Notes under the pieces: model-generated
The model's input: only the letters and a program-made list of their open reading frames with translations
Database searches by the model: none
Told to the model about the DNA's origin: nothing
Source: Brachybacterium subflavum
Lineage (GTDB): Bacteria > Actinomycetota > Actinomycetes > Actinomycetales > Dermabacteraceae
DNA length: 64,000 nucleotides
NCBI RefSeq assembly: GCF_009299795.1
Contig: NZ_VIGP01000002.1
Location: 668,898-732,897, forward strand
Direction: 5' to 3'
In this document: in pieces, positions 51,461-60,784 of the stretch
How the letters are laid out: each line of letters begins with the position of its first letter
Numbering within the stretch: position 1 is the first letter of the stretch
Translations under genes and position numbers: made by a program

Positions 51461-53094
51461 GCCCGGGACCGGCGTCCGACGGGGCACACCCGCAGGCAGA
51501 CGGGGCCGGCGGCCACCCCCTCGCCATGGCCGCGATCGACCTGGGCGCGACCTCTGGCCGCGTGATGGTAGGCCTGCTGCGCGGATCCTCCTCCGACGGG
51601 GCCGTCAATACCGACATTCCTGCGCCCACCCGCCTCGAGCTCCACGCCGCGCACCGCTTCGAGAACGGCCTGGACCGTCGCGACGGCCATCTGAGCTGGG
51701 ACATCGACGACCTCTGGTCGCAGGTGCGGCAGGGACTGAGCGCCGCCGAGCATCTCGCGGGAGACCTCGGTGCCGACGGCATCGCCTCGCTCGGCGTGGA
51801 CTCCTGGGCGGTCGACTATGCCCTCGTCGGCCCCGACGGCGAGCGCCTCGGCGAGGTGATCGCCTATCGCGACGAGCGCACCGACGGCGCCGCGGAGAGC
51901 GTCGCCGACCGGGTCGACGTCGCTCGGCAGTTCGCGCTGACCGGCATCGCCCAGCAGCCCTTCAACACCCTCTACCAACTCGCGGCCGACGATCGCCTCG
52001 GAAGCTCCCCCGCGGGCACGCAGGCGCTGCTGGTCCCCGACCTGCTCGCGCTCCTGCTCACCGGTGAGCGCCGCACGGAGCTCACGAACGCCTCGACCAC
52101 GGGGATGCTCGCGGCCGACGAGGACTCCTGGTCCCCCGAGCTGCTCGCGGCCGCGGGCGCGGACGAGGGACTGTTCCCGCTGCTCGTGAGGCCCGGGGAG
52201 CGCGTCGGCATCGTCCGCGCCGACCTGGCGCGCGACCTCGGCATCCGTGAGGTGCCGGTGATCGCCGTCGGCTCCCACGACACGGCGTCGGCCGTGCTCG
52301 CCGTGCCCGCCGGGGGCGGCGGGGGCGGCGGGGTCGATGGGGGCGACGGGGGCGACGGGGCTTCTGCGCCCACAGCATCCACCGGGTCCGACGACCCCGT
52401 CGCCTTCATCTCCTCGGGCACCTGGTCGCTCATCGGCCTCGAGCTCGAGTCGCCCGTCCTCACCGAGAGAGCGCGCGAGGCGGGGTTCACGAACGAGCGC
52501 GGCGTCGACGAGACCTTCCGCTTCCTCAAGAACGTCGCGGGGATGTGGCTGGTCAGCGAGTCGATCGCGCAGTGGGAGGAGACTGGCGCCCGCATCGACC
52601 TCGACGACCTGCTCGCTGCCGCGGCCGCGGTCCCCGGCGACAGGTTCCGGATCGACCCGACGGACCCGTGCTTCCTCGCCCCGGGCCGGATGGCCGACCG
52701 GGTGGCCGATGCCGCCCGCGTGATCGGCGGAGACGAGGAGCGCCCGCGCACCCCGGCCCAGCTGGTGCGCTGCATTCTCGAGTCCCTCGCCGAGACCTAC
52801 CGCGACGAGCTGCACGCGGCGTGCCGACTCGCGCGGCGCTCGCTGCCGGAGCGCCTGCACGTGGTGGGCGGCGGCAGCCGGAACCGGCTGCTCAACCAGC
52901 TGACCGCGGACGCCCTGGGCATCGAGGTCGTCGCGGGGCCGATGGAGGCGACGGCGCTGGGGAACCTGGCGCTGCAGGCGCGGAGCCTGGGCGCGATCCA
53001 GAACGGTCCGGGCTCGATCCGCGAGCTGGTCCGCGCGAGCGTGGAGTTGGAGGTGTTCGCGCCCCAGGGGAGCTCGGAGACGAGCGGGCGATGA
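51457..53094 (+). CDS. rhaB: Rhamnulokinase (FGGY family)
   Basis: 545 residues, longer than the usual 480-490. The ATP-binding start AAIDLGATSGRVMVGLLRGS comes after a 24-residue lead. Other family segments are GVDSWAVDYALVGPDG, FNTLYQL, and SSGTWSLIGLELESPVLT. A Gly/Asp-rich insertion of about 30 residues (near 285-315, coded by GGGGGC/GACGGG repeats) splits the conserved VGSHDTASAVLAVP and FISSGTWS segments. Phosphorylates L-rhamnulose. The last 60 bp are nearly duplicated 740 bp downstream. Confidence 0.92.
   Translation: MSPGPASDGAHPQADGAGGHPLAMAAIDLGATSGRVMVGLLRGSSSDGAVNTDIPAPTRLELHAAHRFENGLDRRDGHLSWDIDDLWSQVRQGLSAAEHLAGDLGADGIASLGVDSWAVDYALVGPDGERLGEVIAYRDERTDGAAESVADRVDVARQFALTGIAQQPFNTLYQLAADDRLGSSPAGTQALLVPDLLALLLTGERRTELTNASTTGMLAADEDSWSPELLAAAGADEGLFPLLVRPGERVGIVRADLARDLGIREVPVIAVGSHDTASAVLAVPAGGGGGGGVDGGDGGDGASAPTASTGSDDPVAFISSGTWSLIGLELESPVLTERAREAGFTNERGVDETFRFLKNVAGMWLVSESIAQWEETGARIDLDDLLAAAAAVPGDRFRIDPTDPCFLAPGRMADRVADAARVIGGDEERPRTPAQLVRCILESLAETYRDELHAACRLARRSLPERLHVVGGGSRNRLLNQLTADALGIEVVAGPMEATALGNLALQARSLGAIQNGPGSIRELVRASVELEVFAPQGSSETSGR
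53005..53064. repeat. 60-bp direct repeat, copy 1 (rhaB 3' end)
   Basis: Identical at 59 of 60 positions to 53804-53863. It codes for GSIRELVRASVELEVFAP of rhamnulokinase. Confidence 0.95.
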
Positions 53095-53101
53095 GCGCCG
53101 C

Positions 53102-53689
53102 TCAGGCCCTGCGCCACACCTGACGGGCGAACACCGCCGCGTAGGCGGCCGTGCACGCGGCGAGCGTGAGACCTGCCAGCGCGCGTCCGGCGGCCTCGTC
53201 CAGATCCCCGCGCAGGACGAGCACGATCGCGACCCCCGCCCCCAGGCAGCCGACCACCGCAGCGACGATGTGCAGCACTTGGTCCTGGACCAGGCGGAAC
53301 AGGGCGAAGTGCGCTGCGACGATGAACGCCACCGCGGGCACGATCAGTGCGCCGTGGCCGGTGATGCCCAGCAGCATGCAGACGAGTGCGATCACGATCA
53401 CCTCGATGCCGGCGAAGATCCCGGCCGCGCGGCCGGAGACGAGCCGGCCACGTGACCCTCCGGGTTGCGCGGGCACGGGCTGCGCGGGCCGCGACGGGCC
53501 GCTCGCGCCCTGCGGGACCCGTCGGCCCCGCACCAGGCCGACCGCGCCCAGGACGACGGCGAGCGCCCCGAGCGCCATGCCGATGACCGCGATGACGGGG
53601 AGGGTCTCCAGGGCGTTGGAGGACCAGGCCGTCGTCATCAGTCCCATGAACACGGTGAGGGCGGCGAGGATGCGTCGTTCGGAGGTCAT
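53102..53689 (-). CDS. Hypothetical membrane protein
   Basis: 195 residues with about six hydrophobic helices (TVFMGLMTTAW, VIAVIGMALGALAVVLGAVG, FAGIEVIVIALVCMLLGITG, LHIVAAVVGCLGAGVAIVLV) and a Pro-rich loop after helix 2. No family recognised. It runs against the rhaB/iclR direction and is bracketed by the two copies of the 60-bp repeat, so it probably entered or was trapped there by recombination. Confidence 0.65.
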   Translation of the reverse strand: MTSERRILAALTVFMGLMTTAWSSNALETLPVIAVIGMALGALAVVLGAVGLVRGRRVPQGASGPSRPAQPVPAQPGGSRGRLVSGRAAGIFAGIEVIVIALVCMLLGITGHGALIVPAVAFIVAAHFALFRLVQDQVLHIVAAVVGCLGAGVAIVLVLRGDLDEAAGRALAGLTLAACTAAYAAVFARQVWRRA

Positions 53690-53803
53690 GCATCGATCCT
53701 GCCGATGCCGCGGGGTCGCCGGCTCCGCTGCGCGTCATCCCCGCCCCGTGACAACCGTCATCGGCGCAGGCCCCGGATCCTCCCCGCGAGGTCCCGCACC
53801 TCT

Positions 53804-53863
53804 GGTCCGGGCTCGATCCGCGAGCTGGTCCGCGCGAGCGTGGAGCTGGAGGTGTTCGCGCCC
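53804..53863. repeat. 60-bp direct repeat, copy 2 (rhaB tail remnant before iclR)
   Basis: A copy of the rhaB 3' end with one base change. Its reading frame stays open for 5 more codons and stops at a TGA overlapping the iclR ATG (ATGA at 53878-53881). Upstream of 53804 the similarity ends abruptly. Confidence 0.95.
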
Positions 53864-53877
53864 GTAGACTGCGCCGG

Positions 53878-54648
53878 ATGAGCGTCGACGAGCACCGGAC
53901 CCGCTCGCCCGTGGAGGCGATCGACCGCGCGGCCCTGCTGCTCATCCGCCTCTCGGAGGCGGGCCCCGAGGGCATGGCGCTCGCGGACCTCGCCGCGGCG
54001 ACCGGCATGCACAAGGCCACCGCCCACCGGGCGCTGCAGGCGCTGCGCCTCCGGGACTTCGCGGAGCAGGTCGATGGCCGCTATCGCCTGGGAACCGCCG
54101 CCGCCCGCCTGGGCGAGGGTTTCACCGCCGGGGCGCATCTGGCGCCGCAGCTGCACCCCGCCCTGGTCTCCCTGAGCGCACGCACGCAGGAGCTCGTGCA
54201 CGCCGGCGTGCTCGAGGGCGCCCATGTCCGCTACATCGACAAGGTCGAGCCGGAGCGCACGATCCGCGTCTGGTCGGCCGTCGGCGGCACCGTTCCCGCA
54301 GCGGTCTCGGCGATGGGGCGCGCGCTCCTCGCCGCCGGCGGCGTCTCACGCGAGCAGGTGGAGGTCTTCACCCGCGCGACGGACCCCGCCCTGCGCGTCG
54401 ACCCCGACCACGTGTGGGACGTCCTGGAGCAGGCGCGCGCACGCGGCTGCGCGTGGGAGGTCGACGAGAACGAGCCGGGCATCGCCTGCATCGCCTTGCC
54501 CGTGCTGAGGGGCGGCCGCGCCGTCGCGGCCGTCTCGATCACCGCGCCCGCGGAGCGGATGGCCCCCGAGCGCCGCGAGGCGCTCCGCCTCGCCATGCGC
54601 GAGGAGCTCGCAGCGCTGCTGCCCGCACCCCTGACGATCCAGGACTAA
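53878..54648 (+). CDS. IclR-family transcriptional regulator
   Basis: 256 residues. The N-terminal winged helix-turn-helix (MALADLAAATGMHKATAHRA, about 35-54) and the C-terminal ligand domain (RIRVWSAVGGTVPAAVSAMGRALLA, with DENEPGIACIALPVLRGGRAVAAVSITAP) are complete. The start codon is fused to the stop of the rhaB-tail remnant. The following transporter gene is the likely target; an aromatic or carboxylic acid effector would be typical for the family. Confidence 0.9.
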   Translation: MSVDEHRTRSPVEAIDRAALLLIRLSEAGPEGMALADLAAATGMHKATAHRALQALRLRDFAEQVDGRYRLGTAAARLGEGFTAGAHLAPQLHPALVSLSARTQELVHAGVLEGAHVRYIDKVEPERTIRVWSAVGGTVPAAVSAMGRALLAAGGVSREQVEVFTRATDPALRVDPDHVWDVLEQARARGCAWEVDENEPGIACIALPVLRGGRAVAAVSITAPAERMAPERREALRLAMREELAALLPAPLTIQD

Positions 54649-54809
54649 GCGCCCTCGCCGCGTCGCCCCCTCGCGCATTCCCGCCGTTCCCGCCGTTCTC
54701 GCCGTTCGGATGCCGACCGTGGTTTTGCTCTGATCCCAGCACGCCGTTACGCTCTACGAATCGCGCGTACCGCAGAACGAAACGCCTTTGCAACGATGCC
54801 AGGAGTGCC

Positions 54810-56153
54810 ATGACCCCCGCCCCCACTGCCGCGACCGAGTCTGCGGTGGACCGCGCCCATCTTCGCCAGGCGTCCCTCGCCGGTCTCGTCGGCACGATGC
54901 TCGAGCAGTACGACTTCGTCATCTACGGCACGGCCTCGGCGATCATCTTCAACTCGCTGTTCTTCCCGGATGTCTCCCCGGCCGTCGGGATCATCGCCGC
55001 CATGAGCGCCTACGCCGTCGGCTTCGCGGCGCGGCCGCTGGGCGGACTGTTCTTCTCGCGCTTCGGCGACCGGCTCGGACGCAAGTGGGTGCTCGTCGCG
55101 ACGCTGTTCCTGATGGGCATCGCGACCTTCGCGATCGGCTGCCTGCCCACCTACCAGCAGGCCGGCATCCTGGCGCCGATCCTGCTGGTGGTCTGCCGCA
55201 TCCTCCAGGGCTTCGGCGCAGGGGCCGAACAGGCCGGCGGCGTCACTCTGCTCGCCGAGACGGCCGGCCCGCGCCGACGCGGCTTCTTCACCTCGACCGT
55301 CTTCGCGGGCGCGGCCCTGGGGTCGGTGCTGGGCGCGCTCGCCTGGATGGCGGCGCAGGCCCTGCCTGCCGACGCCCTGGCCTCCTGGGGCTGGCGCGCG
55401 GTGTTCTGGTCCTCGCTGATCGTCACGCTCGCCGCCTATGTGCTGCGGCGCCGACTGCGGGAATCGCCCGTGTTCGCCGAGACCCAGAAGGCGCGGATCG
55501 GCCAGGAGTCGACCCCGATCGGAGACGTCCTGCGCCACGGGCGCGCGCCGCTGTGGCGCGTCTTCCTCATCAACATGGGCTCGAACGGCCAGAGCTACAT
55601 CTACCAAGTGTTCATGGGGTCGTTCCTGGTCACCTGGCTGGGGGTCGAGGCGAAGTTCATCCCCGAGCTGCTGCTCTACGGGGCGATCGGCGCCGCGGTG
55701 GGATGCGTCCTGTTCGGCGCCGCCACCGACCGCTTCGGGCGGCGCCCGGTCATCATCGCCGTCCTCGCCTTCCTGCTCGTCTTCCCGATCCCCGCGTTCC
55801 TGCTGATCAGCACCGGGCAGCCGCTGCTGATCGGGGTGGTCGTGTTCATCGGCTTCGTCGTCGCCGGGTACGGGACCGTCGGCAGCCAGGGCGCGTTCTA
55901 CGCGGAGATCTTCGGCGCCCGCTACCGCTACGCGGGCATCTCGCTCGCGCGCGAGTTCTCCTCCGTGCTGGGCGGCGGCGTGGCGCCGCTGGTGTGCTCG
56001 GCCCTGATCACCTGGGCGTCCGGCTCGTGGTGGCCGGTCGCGATCTACATGATGGTGATGATCGCCCTGTCGCTCGTCGGCGCCGTCATGTCTCCGGAGA
56101 CGCGCGGCCGCGACCTTCGGCTCGAGGAGGACGCGGTGCCCGTGCGAGCGTGA
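54810..56153 (+). CDS. MFS transporter, metabolite:H+ symporter (MHS) family
   Basis: 447 residues. MHS hallmarks: GTMLEQYDFVIYGTASAIIF at helix 1, RPLGGLFFSRFGDRLGRKWV after helix 2, and GFGAGAEQAGGVTLLAETAG between helices 4 and 5. CAGGAG precedes the ATG. Probably imports an organic acid under the control of the adjacent IclR protein. The upstream gap carries three 9-bp CCGCCGTTC-like tandem units near 54680-54708. Confidence 0.88.
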   Translation: MTPAPTAATESAVDRAHLRQASLAGLVGTMLEQYDFVIYGTASAIIFNSLFFPDVSPAVGIIAAMSAYAVGFAARPLGGLFFSRFGDRLGRKWVLVATLFLMGIATFAIGCLPTYQQAGILAPILLVVCRILQGFGAGAEQAGGVTLLAETAGPRRRGFFTSTVFAGAALGSVLGALAWMAAQALPADALASWGWRAVFWSSLIVTLAAYVLRRRLRESPVFAETQKARIGQESTPIGDVLRHGRAPLWRVFLINMGSNGQSYIYQVFMGSFLVTWLGVEAKFIPELLLYGAIGAAVGCVLFGAATDRFGRRPVIIAVLAFLLVFPIPAFLLISTGQPLLIGVVVFIGFVVAGYGTVGSQGAFYAEIFGARYRYAGISLAREFSSVLGGGVAPLVCSALITWASGSWWPVAIYMMVMIALSLVGAVMSPETRGRDLRLEEDAVPVRA

Positions 56154-56193
56154 ACCGGAGCCCCGTGCTCACCGCGCCTCCGCTCCGCGGCCC

Positions 56194-57237
56194 TCATCCC
56201 CGCGACGATCCGCGCCGCACCAGCTCCGGGCTGAAGCGCACGTGCCGGTCCACGGCGTCGACGCCCGCGCTGATCTTCTCCTCGAGCAGGGCGAGGGCTG
56301 TGCGGCCCATGAGTTCGGAGGGCTGGGCGATGGAGGTCAGCGGGACCACGGTGCTGCGGGCGAAGGCGATGTCGTCGTAGCCCACCATCGCGATCTCATC
56401 GGGCACGGCGATCCCGGCCTCGTAGGCGAAGGCCTGCATCATGCCGACGGCCACCAGGTCGTTCACGCAGAACACCCCGTCGGGCCGGTCCTCCGGGGAG
56501 CGCTCGGCGATCTCGGAGCCGGCGGCGCGCCCGGCGAGGACGCTGAGGTCGTCGGCCTCGACGAGCTCGAGCTCGAGCCCGGCCTCCGCGGCGGCGGCCT
56601 CGGCGCCCTCGATGCGGGCGGAGACCTGGTGGAGGTCCCCGCGGGCGAAGACCATGGCGGGGCGCTGCGCACCGCCCTCGATGAGGTGGGCGACGGCCAG
56701 GCGCCCTCCCTCGACGTCGTCCACGGAGACGGTAGAGCCGCTCGCGCTCGCGCCCGCGCGCCCGTCAGCACCGCGTCCGCCCTCGTCCTCGACCATCACC
56801 ACGGGGGTGCCGCGATCGACGATCGAGCGCACCAGCTCGCGGTCGGTGCCCGCGGAGGCGAGGAGGATGCCGCGCACGCGCTGCTCCTCGAAGAGGGAGA
56901 GGTAGAGCTTCTCGCGCTCGGCGCTGTTGCCGGAGCTGCCCACGATCACGGCGAGCCCGGAGTCCTCGGCGGCGGCCTCCATGCCGTGCACGAGGTCCGC
57001 GTAGAAGGGGTTCGTCGAGTCCAGGACGATCGCGCCGACCGTCCGCGAGCGTCCCATCTTCAGCAGGCGGGCGGCGTCGTTGCGCACGTAGCCGAGCTCG
57101 GCGATGGCCTGCTCGACGCGGGCCCGACGGTCCGCGGAGACGATGTCGGGCCGGTTCAGCACGTTCGAGACGGTGCCCACGGATACCCCGGCCGCACGGG
57201 CCACGTCCTTCATGCCGACCGGTCGCGAGTTCCCCAC
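56194..57237 (-). CDS. LacI-family regulator of rhamnose genes
   Basis: 347 residues from GTG 57237, giving eight residues before MKDVARAAGVSVGTVSNVLN; ATG 57213 is the alternative, and neither has a clear ribosome site. DNA-binding headpiece, hinge and periplasmic-binding-protein-like core (TVGAIVLDSTNPFYADLVHG, FCVNDLVAVGMMQAF, MVGYDDIAFA) are intact. A Ser/Gly/Asp-rich loop near 160-175 is extra. Divergent from the GH78 gene with an operator between. The same operator type lies in the rhamnose operon promoter, so it probably represses both. Confidence 0.88.
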   Translation of the reverse strand: MGNSRPVGMKDVARAAGVSVGTVSNVLNRPDIVSADRRARVEQAIAELGYVRNDAARLLKMGRSRTVGAIVLDSTNPFYADLVHGMEAAAEDSGLAVIVGSSGNSAEREKLYLSLFEEQRVRGILLASAGTDRELVRSIVDRGTPVVMVEDEGGRGADGRAGASASGSTVSVDDVEGGRLAVAHLIEGGAQRPAMVFARGDLHQVSARIEGAEAAAAEAGLELELVEADDLSVLAGRAAGSEIAERSPEDRPDGVFCVNDLVAVGMMQAFAYEAGIAVPDEIAMVGYDDIAFARSTVVPLTSIAQPSELMGRTALALLEEKISAGVDAVDRHVRFSPELVRRGSSRG

Positions 57238-57290
57238 GGCGCAGACGCTACCGCACGCCGCGACCGTCTGACCGCATCCCCTTCCCCTCT

Positions 57291-57302
57291 TGCAACGTTT
57301 CA
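57291..57302. promoter_or_regulatory. LacI-family operator (GH78/lacI divergent region)
   Basis: TGCAACGTTTCA, two bases different from the site in the rhamnose operon promoter. Located between the LacI gene and the rhamnosidase gene. Confidence 0.65.
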
Positions 57303-57398
57303 TCACTCGTGGTGGACTTGCCCGCATCGCAGCGCGCACGGCACCCCGTGCGCGCAGGCCGCACCCCGACACCGTCGTCCTCCGCAGGAGCAGCCCTC

Positions 57399-59759
57399 AT
57401 GTCCTCCGCCCCCGCCACCGCTTCTCCCGTCGCGGCCGAAACCGCGGCAGCCACCCCCTCCCCCGCCGACCTCCTCGCGGAGTCCCTCGCGATCACCGCG
57501 CCCGCGGACACCGGCCGCCCGCCGATCCTGACCGGCGCCCTGGCCCTCGCGCAGGACGCCGATCAGGTCACCCGCGCCACCCTCCACGCGACCTCCCACG
57601 GCGTCTTCGAGGCCACGCTGAACGGGCTCCCGGTGACCGGCTCGCTGCTGAACCCGGGATGGACGGTCTACGAGCGGCGGCTCCAGGTCCCCGCCTTCGA
57701 CGTCACGGACCTCGTCCACGAGGCCCCGATCGAGGACCCGGACGCCCCGGCGCTGCGCCTGGACGTGACGCTCGCGGGCGGGTGGTGGCGCGGCGATCTG
57801 GGCTTCGAGAACGCCGACGCGAACTACGGCGAGGATCTCGCCCTGCTCGCCGTGCTCGAGGTCGTCTTCACCGATGGCACGGTCCAGCACCTGCGCACCG
57901 ACGAGTCCTGGACCTCGAGCCTCTCGTGCATCGAGATCGCGAACATCTACCAGGGCCAGCGCGAGGATCGCCGCGTCGCCCCGTCGGCCCCCGAGCCGGT
58001 GCGCGTCGTCGAGATCGACCGCTCGACCCTGATCCCGCAGGCCTCGCCGCTGATCACCCGCCACGAGACGATCGCGCCCCAGCGGATCTGGACCTCGCCG
58101 TCGGGCCGGACACTGCTGGACTTCGGGCAGAACCTCGTGGGCTTCCTGCGCTTCTCGGTCACCGGCCCCGCGGGAACCGAGATCACGCTGCGCCACGCGG
58201 AGGTCCTCGAGCACGAGGAGCTGGGCACCCGTCCCCTGCGCGGCGCCGAGGCGACCGACCGCATCACCCTCGCCGGGGACCCCGACGGCGAGTTCTTCGA
58301 ACCCACCCTCACCTTCCACGGCTTCCGCTACGCGGAGGTCACCGGATGGCCCGGCGAGCTCGCCGGGGAGGACATCGAGGCCGTCGTCGTCGGCTCCGAC
58401 ATCACCCGCACCGGCTGGTTCGAGAGCTCCCATCCAGGCGTGAACCAGCTGGTGAGCAACTCCGTGTGGTCCCAGCGCGGGAACTTCCTCGCCGTCCCCA
58501 CGGACTGCCCGCAGCGCGACGAGCGCCTGGGCTGGACCGGCGACATCGCCGCCTTCGCCGCGACCTCCGCCTTCCAGTTCGACGTCGCCGACTTCCTGCA
58601 CAACTGGCTGCTGGACCTCGCCGCGGAGACCGCGGCGAACACCGACGGCTGGGTCCCGTTCGTCATCCCCGACCTGCTCAAGCTCGCCCACCACGACCCC
58701 GAGGTCGAGGCCGCCGGATGGGCCGGGGCGACCGCGATCTGGGGCGATGCCGCCGTCTGGGTGCCCGAGGCCCTCTGGAACGCCTACGGCGACCTCGAGC
58801 GCCTGCGCGAGGAGTACCCGGGGATGGTTCTCCACCTGCGCAGCGTCGAGAAGGCCCTCTCCCCGAGCGGCCTGTGGGACACGGGCTTCCAGTTCGGCGA
58901 CTGGCTGGACCCGGACGCCTCCCCGCACGCCCCCGCCGATGCGAAAGCCGACAAGGGCGTGGTCGCGACCGCGTGCCTGATCCGCTCCGCGCGCTTCGCG
59001 AGCCGCGCCGCCCACCTCATCGGCCGCGAGGAGGACGCCGCCTCCTGGCAGGACCTCGCCGATCGCGTCCTCACCGCGTTCACCGACGCCTATGTCCACG
59101 AGGACGGCACGATCACCTCGGACTGCGCGACCGTCTACGCGCTCGCGATCACCTTCGACCTGCTGGCGCCGCGGACCCGCGAGAGGGCCGGCGAGTGCCT
59201 GGCCGAGGTGGTGCGCGCCGCCGAGTACCGCGTCTCCACGGGCTTCGCGGGAACCCCCTTCGTCACCTGGGCGCTCTCGGAGACCGGGCACGTCGAGGAC
59301 GCCTACCGCCTGCTGCTCGAGGACCAGTGCCCTTCCTGGCTCTACCCCGTGTCGATGGGCGCGACGACGATCTGGGAGCGCTGGGACTCGATGCTCCCCG
59401 ACGGCTCCATCAACCCCGGTGAGATGACGAGCTTCAACCACTACGCCCTGGGCGCGGTCGCCGACTGGATCTACCAGGTCGTCCTCGGCATCCGCGCCGC
59501 GGAGCCCGGCTACCGGCGCGTCCGCATCCAGCCGGTCCCCGGCCCGGGCCTCGACTGGGCGCGCGGGGCCCTGGACTCACCGGTGGGCCGCATCGAGGTC
59601 TTCTGGAGCACCGAGGGGGCCGACGGCCCGGCGGCCGACGGTCCGGCGGTCGACGGGGGCTTCCGACTCGAGGTCACGATCCCCGAGGGGATCCTCGCCC
59701 AGATCGTCCTGCCCGACGGCCGGGTCGAGGAGGTCGTGGGCGGCTCTCACGTGTTCTGA
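57399..59759 (+). CDS. GH78 alpha-L-rhamnosidase
   Basis: 786 residues. Releases terminal L-rhamnose. Family landmarks: GGWWRGDLGF, DFGQNLVGFLRFSVTGPAGT, FHGFRYAEVTGWPG, PTDCPQRDERLGWTGDIAAF with the acidic catalytic region, and the late GATTIWERWDSMLPDGS and FNHYALGAVADWIYQ. No signal peptide, so it acts inside the cell on imported rhamnosides. GCAGGAG precedes the ATG. A short ADGPAADGPAVDGG insertion near the C-terminus is minisatellite-coded. The 3' end overlaps the convergent LacI gene by 13 bp. Confidence 0.94.
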   Translation: MSSAPATASPVAAETAAATPSPADLLAESLAITAPADTGRPPILTGALALAQDADQVTRATLHATSHGVFEATLNGLPVTGSLLNPGWTVYERRLQVPAFDVTDLVHEAPIEDPDAPALRLDVTLAGGWWRGDLGFENADANYGEDLALLAVLEVVFTDGTVQHLRTDESWTSSLSCIEIANIYQGQREDRRVAPSAPEPVRVVEIDRSTLIPQASPLITRHETIAPQRIWTSPSGRTLLDFGQNLVGFLRFSVTGPAGTEITLRHAEVLEHEELGTRPLRGAEATDRITLAGDPDGEFFEPTLTFHGFRYAEVTGWPGELAGEDIEAVVVGSDITRTGWFESSHPGVNQLVSNSVWSQRGNFLAVPTDCPQRDERLGWTGDIAAFAATSAFQFDVADFLHNWLLDLAAETAANTDGWVPFVIPDLLKLAHHDPEVEAAGWAGATAIWGDAAVWVPEALWNAYGDLERLREEYPGMVLHLRSVEKALSPSGLWDTGFQFGDWLDPDASPHAPADAKADKGVVATACLIRSARFASRAAHLIGREEDAASWQDLADRVLTAFTDAYVHEDGTITSDCATVYALAITFDLLAPRTRERAGECLAEVVRAAEYRVSTGFAGTPFVTWALSETGHVEDAYRLLLEDQCPSWLYPVSMGATTIWERWDSMLPDGSINPGEMTSFNHYALGAVADWIYQVVLGIRAAEPGYRRVRIQPVPGPGLDWARGALDSPVGRIEVFWSTEGADGPAADGPAVDGGFRLEVTIPEGILAQIVLPDGRVEEVVGGSHVF

Positions 59760-60739
59760 GACGGCGCGGGCGGCGCGGTCGTGCCGCGCAGCACGAGCTC
59801 GGTGGGCAGGAGACGGTGCAGCGGCGCGTCGGCGTCGTCCGCTCCGGGGTCGAGCAGGGCGTCGATCGCGGCCTCGCCGATCTCGGTGCGCGGCACGCGC
59901 ACGGTGGTCAGCCCGGGTGCGAGCATGCCCGCGAACTCGATGTCGTCCCAGCCGATCACGCTGAGCTCGCCGGGGACGTCCACGCCGAGGGTGCGCAGGT
60001 GGTCGACGAGCCCGAGCGCCATCACGTCGTTGTAGACGAGCACCGCGCCCACGCCCGAGGCGAGCACGGCCTCGGCGGCCTGCGCCCCGCCGTCGGCCGT
60101 CGGCGGGAAGCGCCCCAGGTCCACCTGCTCCATGCCTGCCCGGCAGGCCAGCGCGATCGCCCGACGCCGATCGGCGTCCGAGCGGCTCGCCTCGGGGCCG
60201 CCCACGTAGGCGATCCGCGTGTGCCCGAGCCCCTCGAGGTGCCGCACGGCCTCGCCCACCCCGGGCTCGGGATCCGCGAGCACCCCCGGGAGGCCCGGAT
60301 CGGTGCGGTTGACCAGGGCGAGGCGGGTGAGGTCTGCGGCTTCGCGCAGGCTCGCCTCGTCCATGCGGCTCGAGCACAGCACGATCCCGTCGACCTGCTG
60401 GGCGAGCGTCCGCACGAGCGGCAGCTCGCCCTCGGGCTCCTCCTCGGCGTCGGCCAGCAGCAGCTGCACGCCGCGCTCGCGGGCCCGCGCCCGCGCCCCC
60501 TTGAGCACCGCCGGGTAGAAGGGGTTCAGCAGGTCGGGGACGACCACCCCCACCACGTCGCGCCTGCCCGTGACCAGCGCGCGAGCGGTGGAGTTCGCGA
60601 CGTAGCCGAGCTCCTGGGCGGCCTCGAGGATCCGGGTGCGGGTCGCCGCTCCCACCATGTCGGGACGCTGGAATGCGCGGGAGGCCGTCGCGACCGAGAC
60701 CTGCGCCCGCGCGGCGACCTCCCGCAGCGTCGCGACCAT
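59747..60739 (-). CDS. LacI-family regulator of hexuronate genes
   Basis: 330 residues: headpiece MVATLREVAARAQVSVATAS, then the effector core (GVVVPDLLNPFYPAVLKGAR, YVGGPEASRSDADRRRAI, VYNDVMALGLVDHL, IGWDDIEFAGML). GGGGGAG precedes the ATG; the long upstream extension of the frame is not coding. Divergent from uxaC; a perfect LacI-type operator overlaps the -35 of its own promoter, which suggests autoregulation together with control of uxaC-uxuB. Confidence 0.9.
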   Translation of the reverse strand: MVATLREVAARAQVSVATASRAFQRPDMVGAATRTRILEAAQELGYVANSTARALVTGRRDVVGVVVPDLLNPFYPAVLKGARARARERGVQLLLADAEEEPEGELPLVRTLAQQVDGIVLCSSRMDEASLREAADLTRLALVNRTDPGLPGVLADPEPGVGEAVRHLEGLGHTRIAYVGGPEASRSDADRRRAIALACRAGMEQVDLGRFPPTADGGAQAAEAVLASGVGAVLVYNDVMALGLVDHLRTLGVDVPGELSVIGWDDIEFAGMLAPGLTTVRVPRTEIGEAAIDALLDPGADDADAPLHRLLPTELVLRGTTAPPAPSQNT

Positions 60740-60784
60740 CGGCTCCCCCTTCGTGCTCGCCCGCCCTCGTGCCGCCTCGAAGCG

